In this document: piece by piece, positions 23,775 through 32,791 of the stretch
Numbering within the stretch: position 1 is the first letter of the stretch
Layout of the letters: each line of letters begins with the position of its first letter
Origin: Haemaphysalis longicornis
Taxonomy: Eukaryota; Arthropoda; Arachnida; Ixodida; Ixodidae
Reading direction: 5' to 3'
NCBI GenBank assembly: GCA_013339765.2
Contig: CM023449.1
Location: 222,155,992 to 222,219,991, forward strand
DNA length: 64,000 nucleotides
Notes under the pieces: model-generated
Told to the model about the DNA's origin: nothing
Seen by the model: the letters and a program-made list of their open reading frames with translations, nothing else
Databases searched by the model: none
Translations under genes and position numbers: made by a program

Positions 23775-24632
23775 GGTTGAAAGGGGCCATGCAAACAAAC
23801 TACAGGGTTGTCTTATTTGATAAATTTCGTATTTTATAGTGCCCCGAGCGCTCGTCCGGCACCGAACGACGCTTTATTCAATGAGAAATTAAGCAGTTTA
23901 AACCAGAGCTGTGATTCTCTCGCTGTGTCATGTGTTTCGTGGCGTCTGCGATGATGTATCCAGGGGACGTACACAAGGAAACGTAAGTATGAGGACTAGG
24001 GCTGGTGGGAACGGCGGAGCTCCTTGTTTGCTGCCAGTCCTCCTAGGTGGCGCCACCATACCGCTCGGGATGCCTGTCCACCCTTATTTGTTTTTAACCG
24101 ATTTGTTCCCGGATAATTTTTGTTAGGGTCGATGGTAATGGTGTCGTGAAAAAATTGGGTATACTCGACAAACACAGTCACAGAAGAAAGGTCAATTATG
24201 CCAGTTGGCCACTGTAAGCTCAACACGCCGGATGGCTGTGCAGCTATAACCTGCATAGTCCGCGCAGTGCTCACTGGTGCTTCTATGCTCAATTTAGCCT
24301 TTATAACTTCCATTTTTTACCCCACAATTCTTACTGCTATAAAATGAATATCCATTAAACATAAGCGGAAATAGCTCGTTCTTCAAACTCATAGTCCCTG
24401 TTAATTTGCGTAGTATTTTGCCGGTCGTTACCAATCACACAGCTGGCCATAATACGTAATAAGTTCTAGTGCGACAAATTAGAGTGTGGGTCGTATGGCC
24501 ATTCTATTTGTCACTAATTATAAGGCTTATTTAAGCGAATTTTGGGTTAAAAGTGGTTTAAGTGTTATGATAACGATGTAATCTTTCGAATGAGCCAAAC
24601 TTGTATTTTGTCTGCATGGCCCCTTTGAACCG
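23775..24632. mobile_element. Non-autonomous DNA element with ~25-bp terminal inverted repeats
   Basis: The left end begins GGTTGAAAGGGGCCATGCA and continues AACAAACTACA. The right end, reverse-complemented, begins GGTTCAAAGGGGCCATGCA and continues GACAAAATACAA. This gives an inverted repeat of roughly 25-30 bases enclosing 858 bp. No transposase frame lies inside, and I could not identify an unambiguous target duplication, so superfamily is unassigned. A protein-like minus frame lies within it (23996-24313). Confidence 0.7.
23996..24313 (-). other. Protein-like frame, faint fibronectin-III pattern
   Basis: The 105-codon minus frame starts MEVIKAKLSIEAPVSTART, then reads MQVIAAQPSGVLSLQW and VFVEYTQFFHD. 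The pattern P..AR.L.V.A..P..V.L.W followed by a Y-rich strand recalls the first half of a fibronectin type III domain. The second half is not visible. It lies inside the inverted-repeat element at 23775-24632, so it could be a captured exon. The resemblance is weak and by eye. Confidence 0.2.
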
Positions 24633-24659
24633 CCCACCTTCGGTTAACTCGGAGGGTCT

Positions 24660-25365
24660 ATGTGTCATTAAAGGGGCCCTGAAAGGGGCTTTACAGATAC
24701 ATAGGTGCTCACATTTTCAGGTAAATCAATGTCCTAGTCATCACTTCCTTCAAAAAGTTTGTTAGAGCGATGCGTATTAGTGGAGTTATTGCAAATCAAA
24801 ACCGCATTTTTCCGGAGCCGCGATTTTCCCTCGTCTTGTTCGCTCCTCGCACCGCGCGAGTGTGACTGCCCATGATTCTTTGCTTCTAGGGGACGTCTAG
24901 AAGAACATCCGGTGGCACGCGTCGTCTGCTACTGCGATATTCTGTACCGCAGCATCGCTTTCTGATGGGGTCGTCTGGCTTTCGCCGTTACGTTTAGGCC
25001 TATTTCTATCATTTTGCTTATGAATTTCGCACTGCGTTCACAGCTGAAAAAGCTGATGGGTGAAACGGAGCGGGACTTTTGCGCTTTCACAACACGTCAA
25101 AGGATGACGCGAGAAGAGAACTACCTATCACCGTGTGTTCGCGGCGACGACATGTTTTTGGTACATATTGGAGTGTCAAATATATGAAGTCAATGACTAA
25201 AGAATCGCCTCAAAATTTGTGAGAGTAAGCACGTATATGTCTTCTGAATCGACGTCGGTTTATGTATGTTTGTTCGCTCGTTGGCGCCGATGTCAAACTT
25301 GGTCGTGTTGTGGTGACGCCACGCACTCGCGTGCACAGACAGTCGTAGTTTTCCATGCCTTTACC
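24660..25365. repeat. Probable interspersed repeat beginning 'aaaggggccctgaaa'
   Basis: The start AAAGGGGCCCTGAAAGGGGC shares its first bases with the adjacent element's inverted repeats, and similar starts are common among tick repeats as I recall them. The rest has no open frame of note. The right boundary is not defined. Confidence 0.35.
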
Positions 25366-26160
25366 AACTTCGGTTAAACCCGGATTTACGAACCTCTATG
25401 TAACGCATTTCTGGATGTAACGAAGCTTTTAAATTCCTATTGTCATTTCCATTGAAGCCCATATGTTTGTGATCTCTGTGTAACGAAGGCGTTGCGATGG
25501 TTAAAATTAATGTAATAAATTTTCTATGCTAATAAGTCATTGTTTTGTGCACTTTTTCTAAAAAATCGTCCGGAGGAATGCATTAATTTAACGAATTCCA
25601 CCCGCAGCGCTAACTACCGTACGTTTCCATGCATGTGAGTGCGGTATCGGTTACGTGCTCGACCTGCTTGTCGGCGTGTACTTCGCGTCTCCACTGCTAT
25701 CTGTGGTGTCGATTCGTCGGTGGAGTTCTGCTGCCAGAAAAGGAAAAGTTTCGCCTTGTGAAGGCAAGCTCGAAATTTTAAATGCAGTCTCCGCCAGCGA
25801 AAACGAAGAGCGTCGCCACCTGCTACAGTATCTCAGCTAGCACCCTCTCTACAATTTTGAGCACGGAAAAGAGCACTAAGTCCCCTAAAAGGAGCACTTT
25901 CGAAAGTGTCAACAGGCAAAAGTGATACTTAACTTACGTTTGTGAATACGGGGGCGAGTGACCTGGCTTCTTCGGAGTGCCAAGCTCACAAAGTGACTAA
26001 CCTCCCGAGAAAGCAGCAGACGCAAGTCACCGAGTTTTTTACTGTGAAATAAATCACTGAAACTCGAGTTTACCGTCACTGATGTCTAGCGTAGTGATTT
26101 CATTTCCGCTTCATCACGCGAGCCCTAAATCGAAGCCTGCATCTAACGAAAAGCTGCATG
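25366..26160 (+). mobile_element. Tigger/pogo-like DNA transposon, internally deleted
   Basis: Plus-strand sequence encodes the N-terminal CENP-B-type helix-turn-helix (KGKVSPCEGKLEILNAV and, one frame over, STLSTIL), then within 60 bases the C-terminal tail of the same transposase family (QQTQVTEFFTVK and a stop at 26049-26051). The whole DDE catalytic domain between them is missing. The flanks carry 'tatgtaacg' and 'atctaacgaa' motifs like the ends of such elements, but exact termini were not established. It is a deletion derivative that would depend on transposase from elsewhere. Confidence 0.65.
25728..26051 (+). pseudogene. Tigger-type transposase: DNA-binding start joined to C-terminal tail
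   Basis: The N-terminal region aligns with the helix-turn-helix of pogo/Tigger transposases (basic residues, then a KLEIL.AV helix). A frame change near 25840 is needed to reach the second helix STLSTILSTEK. Sequence resembling the acidic middle or catalytic domain (DDE) is absent. The C-terminal frame from about 25944 reads NTGASDLASSECQAH and ends TEFFTVK before TAA, like the ITDFF-type tails of these proteins. The usual protein is about 500 residues; about 100 remain. Binding of ends could in principle survive, but catalysis cannot. Confidence 0.6.
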
Positions 26161-27696
26161 AACAAAAAAGTTGGACTTTCTGGTAAAATTCATTATAGAC
26201 ATGTTTGACTGTACTAGACTTGTACACCGTAACAGATATTACGAGTGGTTACGGAAGAGTAGTGTGAGTGGTGGGACCGTGCGCCTGCCTCTTTCTTGGA
26301 CGATGCATATGATTGCACAAAATAATTATTCCGCCATCGATTTTTTCCCTGATTGCTTGGAGCCGCCCCCTTTCTCTCTATGCTCCTCGTTCATTTTTTT
26401 GGGTGCTCAATGCTGCCAATTTGTATATTTAGAGAGTTTCGTGGCGGCGGCGGCCCTATATTCCCTTCCCAACCCCACAGCCTACCTTGTGTCTTCTTTA
26501 AGTAGATAGGAAAGAAACTATGTTTAATATGTATAAAGACATAAAAATTTGGAAAAATACATACATCAGTATTTCTTCCTCAGAAAATACAATTGCGAAA
26601 AGTGAGAGAAAAAGAATGGTGGAGCCCGAAAACACGCAGGTAAGGGTGGGAACGCCGCAACAAACTTTGGAACAAAAGTAAAACGTAAAAACGTTATAGT
26701 TGGCACAGATGACGTTAACCACCAAACCTATCGATTGTGCCAGTTCATTTAGTGTGCTCAAGATGCCTTTCGGGACCACTTTAGGAAATATTAACAGTGT
26801 ACCTGCGTGTTTCTGTGCTACGATTGGCGAAAGACGATAGCCCTCTGCCATCCCTGCATCTTAACTCCCTCTTTTCTTCAGTGACCCTCACGCTATTCTC
26901 GTCCATTTTCATTTTGCTCTCCCCGCATAATAACGGGTTCGGTTAAAGTTATATCAATCTGATTCAACTTTCCTGCGTTCGAATTGCTTGCGAGCCATAT
27001 GCTGGAATGTTCTCTTATCATTGTTGTTGCATAATCTGGAGCAGGCGTCTTCTATTTAACTATTCACTTTCACCTCGCCTGTTGTCGAAACTGTTTCTTA
27101 CGGCGATTTTTATAGGAACTGATTATACGCCTATTAGCATAAGAAAAACACTGCTGATGTTGGCTGTGTAATGACGTTTTGTGTCAAGTATGGCTAAGTC
27201 TTGCTTTGGTGCTACGCAACATTGATATGTATAAGTAAGGTCGCCATTTTCCTTAGTTTGGAAAGACTCTGGCAATATATACTGTTTGTCTAAACTTCAA
27301 TTCATAATTTCGCCAGAGGCTGAGTGGAGTAGCATACACAAGAACCAAACCTTTTTCTTTAAAGTAGCCGAAGAAAAGCTAACGTATTTGAAAAGGAAAA
27401 GAAACTGCGGTGTGCAGCCGCTACCGGCAAGAGCGCTATTAATGACATCTCTCAGGGTATGAGGCCCACCGCGCTGCTTTTAGAGGAGAAGTCCCATCAT
27501 TCCGCGCTGTGGGTGGCTACAGGCGTCTCCCTGTGTGGTTATGGCTTCGGCCAAAGGTGTCTTGAGGTGAGTTAAATATCGTGAAAATAAACTCATAGCA
27601 TTAAGGGTGGTTTTATGAAACAACATTTACGATCTCGCACAGCAGGTAGCTTAACGCAGTCGATTAATTATTAGTCTCGCATTGCCTGAATCACCC
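26161..27696. other. No gene recognised
   Basis: AT-rich with scattered short frames. Those at 26171-26509 (+) and 26498-26851 (-) have hydrophobic runs, but no splice or family support. Confidence 0.35.
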
Positions 27697-27706
27697 CTGG
27701 AGGAAT

Positions 27707-27753
27707 ATCATCATCATCACCATCATATACATAATCATCATCATCATCATCAT
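27707..27753. repeat. (ATC)n tail of the RTE insertion
   Basis: An ATC-rich tract, interrupted by 'catatacata', lies at the 3' end of the LINE (minus orientation) and overlaps the left target duplication. Tails of this kind are typical of RTE elements in arthropods. The truncated copy at 47638 ends in the same repeat. Confidence 0.85.
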
Positions 27754-28382
27754 ATCTACGCCCAATGCAGGGCAAAGTCCTATCCCATGGATCCCCAATT
27801 ATCCCGGTCCTCTGCTAACTGCGATTCATGTATACCAGCAAACTTCTTAATTTAATCTGCCCATCTAACTTTCTGCCGCCCCCTGGCACGCTTGCCTTCT
27901 CTAGGAATCCCCTCTGTTACCCTTAATGGCCAACGGTTATCTTTCCTTCGCATTACATGTCCTGCTCACGCCCATGTATCCTTCTTAATCTCTAGTAATA
28001 TGTCCTTACGTTCCTGACACACTCCGCTGTCTTCTTGTCCCTTAATGCTACGCCTATCATCTTCCGTTCCATTGCTTCCTGATTCGTCCTCAATTTAAGT
28101 TGAACCGTTTTAGTGAGCCTCCAAAAGTGTCTGCCCCGTACGTGAGTACCGGTAATATGCAGCTGTCATAGACTTCCTTCTTTAAGGAAAATTATAGGGT
28201 GCCATTCACTCTCTGAGAATTTCTACAGAATACACTCCACCTCATTTTAACCCTTTTAATTATATCTGCCTCATGGTTGGGATCCCGGATCACTACTTGG
28301 CTTAAGTAGATATATTCGCTGACCACTTCCACTGCCTCGCAACCTATCTCAAACCGCTGTGCTCAACCGAGGTTATTGAGCA

Positions 28383-29386
28383 TTACTTTATTTTCTGCAT
28401 ATTAATTTTCAGCCCCATGTTTCCACTCTGCTTCCCCGGTGCGGTAAGCATGGTTTGCAATTCGTCCCCCGAGTTGCTTAGCAAGGCAACGTCATCAGCA
28501 AATCTGAGGTTAATGAGGTATTCTTGACTAAACCTTACACCCTTCTGCTCCAATCCACTGTTCTGGTTACCTCTTAGTAAACATGCTGTGAATAGCATTG
28601 GAGAGATTCTGTCTCCTTGTATGACGTCCTTCCTTATCGGTATCTTACTGCTCTCCTTATAGCGGAAGATGGCAGCTGTGGACCCATTGTAGATAATCTC
28701 TAGTATTCTCACGTAATGCTCTTCTAACACCCATGATTTCTGTAATGCCTGAATGACTGCTGAGGTTTCGACTGAGTCAAATGCTTTCTCATAATCAATG
28801 AAAGCTATATATAGGGGTTCGGTATACTCTGCGCATACTTCTATCACCTGATTGATCGTGTGAATATGGGCCATTGTTGAACAGCCTTTACAAAACCCTG
28901 CTAGTTAATTAGGTTGACTGAAATCTTAGGTGGCAGGAATTTTGTTCGTGATTATCTTGGTGAGCACCGCGTGGGTGACTAACAGTAAGTTGATCGGCCC
29001 GTAATTTTTCGACTCCTTCATGTGACCTTTCTTTGGATTAGGAGGATGTTCGCGTTCTTCCAAGGTTTCGGTACACCCGTGGTCATTAGGCTCTGCGTAT
29101 ACAGGTTTGCCAGTTTTTCTGGTACAATTTGCCCGCCATCCATCAAGAGGTCAGCGGTTATCTGATCCTCACCAAGTGCTTTGCCCCCTTGCATTTCTTT
29201 CAAAGCCTTCTTTACTTCTTCTGTCGCTTCTGGTTGGATGTCTATCTTATTTAAACTACTTTTTCGTTCAGTGTTATCCCGGATGTCGCGGCTACTGTAC
29301 AGATCTCTATAGAACTTCTCGGCTGCAATAACTATTTTGTGCCTATTTGTGGTGACATTGACTTCGTTTTCCTTAAGTGCATACAT
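28383..29386 (-). pseudogene. RTE LINE reverse transcriptase, fragmented
   Basis: Two minus frames cover it. The first (29386-29018) contains the region before the palm: EEVKKALKEMQGGKALGEDQ and KPWKNANILLI. The second (28874-28383) contains the palm: YIAFIDYEKAFDSVE (motif A), VIQGDRISPMLFTACL (motif B) and FADDVALLS (motif C, with FADD catalytic aspartates). A stop and frame change separate them. The order and spacing fit RTE reverse transcriptase. The C-terminal part continues at nucleotide level to the tail at 27.7 kb, but without an open frame. Confidence 0.85.
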
Positions 29387-30006
29387 CTGGCTTTTTCCCT
29401 AGCGCCTAGACGCCTCTTCACTGCTTTCAGGCTGCCTCCGTGCCTTAAAGCATGCTCGATCATCTCCATATATACTTCCCTATGTCATCTGTCTTACGCT
29501 TATCAATTAACTTTGAAAGTTCCGCTATTTTTTATTCTCTCAGCCGGGGAGGAGATTGTCCTGCTTTGGCGTTTCCTAATTAAATCTGTCACCTCCTGGG
29601 AAATTTTACCAGTATCCTTTCTAGCGATCTTACCTCCGACTTCTACTGCACACTCCATGATAATGCATGTAAGATTGTAGCTGGCTTCCCGTGTCGTAAA
29701 CCCTGCTTCCCAGGTTAGAGCTGAATATCGGTTCTGCAGCGCGGTCCTGAATTCTTCAACTTTTCTTCTTATTGTTAGCTCATTAATCGGCTTCTTTCGA
29801 ACTAGCCTATTACGGTCTCTCCTGAAATCTAGCCTACTTCAGATATCTTAGACGGTGAGGGTCACTACGCCTCACCCTGCTGAGCATTTCCACACCCTGC
29901 ACGACGCCAGGGTTACCGCATAGTATGAAGTCAAGGTAATTTTTATGCTCCCTATTCGGGCTGCTCCACGTCATCTTCCTGCTGTGTCGTTTGCAGACGG
30001 AGGTGT

Positions 30007-30447
30007 TCATGATATGTAGATTATGGCGTTCAGTGAACGCGACTGCTTTTTGCCTACTTTAGCATGGAAGTCTCCCATAACTACGGTATACTGTGTTTTT
30101 ACTTTAGCCATTGCTGATTCCACATCTTCATAGAAACATTCGACTAGCTGATCGTCATGGCTGAATGTAGGCGCGTAGCCCTGTACCAACTTGAGTCTGT
30201 ACCTCTTATAAAGCCTAATAACAAGACCGGCTGCCCTTTCGGTAATGCTATAGTATTCGTCTATGTTGCTAGCGTTGCTTTTATTAGCTAGAAATCCCAC
30301 TCCCAGTTTTTTTCTCTCTACTAGACCACAGTAACATCGGACGTGTCCCTTTTTCAGCACTGTAAAGGCTTCTTCTGTCCTCATAACCTCTCTAAGCCCT
30401 ATTACACGCCATTTAATGCCCTTGATTTCCTCAAACAAAACCTCCAC
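30007..30447 (-). pseudogene. RTE LINE endonuclease domain
   Basis: The 146-codon frame reads MEVLFEEIKGIKWRVIGLRE at its start, then ERKKLGVGFLANK, RLKLVQGYAPTFSHDD and VVMGDFHAKVGK. These are the successive blocks of the endonuclease of RTE elements (the domain that in databases often carries the name craniofacial development protein 2-like). The usual GDFNAKVG motif has H for N here. The start of the domain is already missing or in another frame. The domain nicks the target DNA during insertion. The remnant is inactive because the reading stops well before RT. Confidence 0.8.
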
Positions 30448-30784
30448 ACTCGCCTAGCTAAATATGGTTCTCGTCTTAAACGTTGCCACCTCCAGATTCC
30501 AATGGCGGGCTGCCCGGATCCAGGGATTCTTAGCACCCTCTGCTGCGTCACATGTCTGACCGCCACCGTGGACAGTTGCTTGGCAGCCATTTGAGACAGA
30601 GGACCGTGGGTTAATTGGCGTATTCATGGAAGGTTGTGGCCATTACTACACCAGGGCGGCCAACCCTGCTCTAATGAGACAGTGCGTTACCGGCAGTGGT
30701 CGCCGGGATCAGGCTCACCCGAAGCCTCCTTCTCCAATTTCATCAACACGTGGATTTTATTAATCCGGTGGGAATTGCGTTTCA

Positions 30785-30955
30785 CCGGAATTCGAACCAC
30801 GGTCCTTCTGTAGGCGAGGAGGATGCTTTACCTCTGCGCTCCCGCTAGGGGTGTAGAGGTATTTGAGGGGCGTAGAGGAGATGTCGCCTAGATTGCCGAA
30901 TCGTTAAGGCATGCGAGATCACATCGGAATGCGTGGGTTCGATCCCCACACTGGA
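30785..30955. repeat. Two opposed tRNA-like modules at the RTE 5' end
   Basis: On the minus strand, 30855-30785 reads GCGCAGAGGTAAAGCATCC with GGTTCGAATTCC 24 bases later, an A-box/B-box pair. On the plus strand, 30890-30950 reads TTGCCGAATCGTTAAGGC and later GGGTTCGATCCCCAC, a second pair with a leucine/serine-tRNA-like start. Neither can fold into a complete tRNA with a paired acceptor stem as far as I can see. They are SINE-like or 5'-UTR promoter modules rather than tRNA genes. Confidence 0.5.
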
Positions 30956-30964
30956 GGAATATCA

Positions 30965-31480
30965 ATAAATATTAAAACTGATACCAACGGCGAGTTCAAG
31001 TACGATCAATTCTGATTACATTTTTATTCACACGCGGATGAACAGGAGGTCGCTCCCTGCCATGAGGGAAAACAACTTTACTGAAGAAAGAATAACTTGT
31101 TTATTCTCGCCATGTCTATTCTTTTCGCCAAGCAGAGCTCATATATCCATGCTGAGACAGAATATCAGAGAGTATAACTGACTTACCTTCAAGGAACATG
31201 CTGAACTCATAATACATGTCTGCGAAGAGGATTACCAAAAATAAGCGCTGCATGAAACGTTGCTCAGGGTACGTTTCGGGTGGGCCGCAACCATAAAATT
31301 GATCCCAACAATCATTCTTAAAAGCTTTCTTCCTTTTTATACGAAGCTGATACAACTATTGTGTCATCCCATCGTGACCAAAACAGTCTCACGTGCAACG
31401 TGCAGCGTGACTTGCTGGCCACCCAATAATGGTTCTATTGTAACCGGGTCTTTGTGTAAAGAAAACGGTTTTTGCGTATT
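30965..31480. other. No gene recognised
   Basis: A stretch between two insertions with no supported exon or repeat. Confidence 0.35.
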
Positions 31481-31483
31481 TTA

Positions 31484-32150
31484 TACCCCTGCTACACTAG
31501 CGTCCGAATGTCATTTGAACCAAATGTCATTTGAGTCAAATGCCAAGTTGTGCTGCTACACTAGGTTTTGAAATGCCACTTCGGCTCAAATGACATTTGA
31601 GCCAAATGAGCACCGAGGGAGACATTTGGGATTTTAAATGCCATTTCTAGCACTCTCGCGCACGGCATAAGTCAGCATAAACAAGTCAGCATAAACAAAT
31701 ACATTACTGGCGTACTTAAAACGAGAAAATATTCTTAATTGTGGGACTGTGTTTACTTCTCATTCACTTAAATCGTGATATCAAAATGTAATAATTCCGT
31801 ACTCTCCGCACCAGTACGAGCAAGCAACGAACCAGTGTGGCCAGACAGCACAAAAAACCTCGATTGGGATTCAGAATTAAGCAAAAAACCGTGTCAAAAT
31901 TTACGTTATTGGTAATTTCATATCATTTTAATACGAAAGACGGCCGCTAAATTTGATTGTTGCATTATTGCGTAAAACCAGAACTCGACAGCAGCAGCGC
32001 CATGCAGCACGGCGAGCGAATGCTAAAGCTTTTAAATGCCATTGAAATGGCAGTGTAGCACGGCGGATTCTGAATGGCATTCGAAGCACCCCATTTGAGT
32101 CAAATGGCATTTGGTTCAAATGACATTCAGACGCAAGTGTAACAGGGGTA
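31484..32150. mobile_element. PIF/Harbinger-like MITE, 667 bp, with TTA duplication
   Basis: The ends are inverted repeats of about 60 bases starting TACCCCTG(C/T)TACACT. The left one continues to GTCCGAATGTCATTTGAACC, and the right one matches it with few changes. TTA flanks both sides (31481-31483 and 32151-32153). Three-base TWA duplications are the signature of PIF/Harbinger elements. There is no transposase frame. The inverted repeats contain stacked near-palindromes of the form CATTTGANNCAAATG, and further copies of that motif lie inside both ends. Confidence 0.85.
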
Positions 32151-32575
32151 TTATTCTCATCAGACACTCATTGCAGTATTTAATTTAAATCAACGCAGAT
32201 TTCGTTACGTCATCTGCCCATGTGTGTTTCCTCGGTATTATTGCGCCCAGCCATCTCAAATTTCAGTAACTTGTAAATTCGATTTGGGCAAAGGATTTCA
32301 TATGGGACATGTGCTGTACTCAGAGCTAGATTCCACTTTGATTTAACAATATTAGTAACTATGCGTTACGTGTTCGTTCAAAACCATTTCAATTACGGTA
32401 CGTCGTCTTGCGATAGCAGATGTTTCCACGATCTTTGGCTGCTTCAAGAACTCCAAAAACAAGCTTTAAAAATTATTGCTTTTCCTGCCCGTCTATCCAT
32501 ATTTTATACCTCTGTTGATTAAGCTTATTTTACCCCTCTCTTCTCTTTACCACCTAAATATTAGCACGTTGATCT

Positions 32576-32791
32576 TTGCGTAGAGTATTCCAGTTATCAA
32601 TTTTCCTCCTTGCACTATCTAACACAAACTCCACTGGGTCCCCCTCTTGTAACAACTTCCTGCCGCCCGGAGTGAAAACCAACGACAGTAAACAAACTAT
32701 TCAGTTCTTCTGCTTGCCCTTGTGTAACACCGTAACACAGGGAATTAGGACTTGTAATTCCCTCAGTTCCTTCAAAAACAAACTCAAGCTT
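32576..32791 (+). other. Possible exon of a small secreted Cys protein
   Basis: A pyrimidine-containing stretch ending gcgtag precedes a frame that reads VFQLSIFLLALSNTNS, which looks like the core of a signal peptide. It continues with SPSCNNFLPPG, FFCLPLCNT and TCNSL. The cysteine order C-X20-C-X3-C-X9-C resembles the first half of class A evasin-type tick salivary chemokine binders, but the later cysteines of that family are absent. The frame has no ATG of its own, so it would need an upstream exon. I regard the resemblance as weak. Confidence 0.2.

Larger units (their letters stand above)
27697..30964 (-). mobile_element. RTE-type LINE insertion with 14-bp target duplication
   Basis: The direct repeat CTGGAGGAATATCA occurs at 27697-27710 and 30951-30964. 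Between them, on the minus strand, lie in order a tRNA-like leader, an apurinic-type endonuclease, reverse transcriptase, and a 3' end finishing in an (ATC)n/(GAT)n tail next to the left repeat. This is the structure of an RTE-clade LINE inserted by target-primed reverse transcription. The 3.2-kb length between repeats fits a near-full-length RTE. The coding region is broken by many stops and frameshifts. Confidence 0.85.

Noticed and set aside
30886..30955. Leucine/serine-type tRNA gene
   Set aside because: A- and B-box-like sequences are present, but no paired acceptor stem could be drawn, and the region is the end of an RTE insertion.
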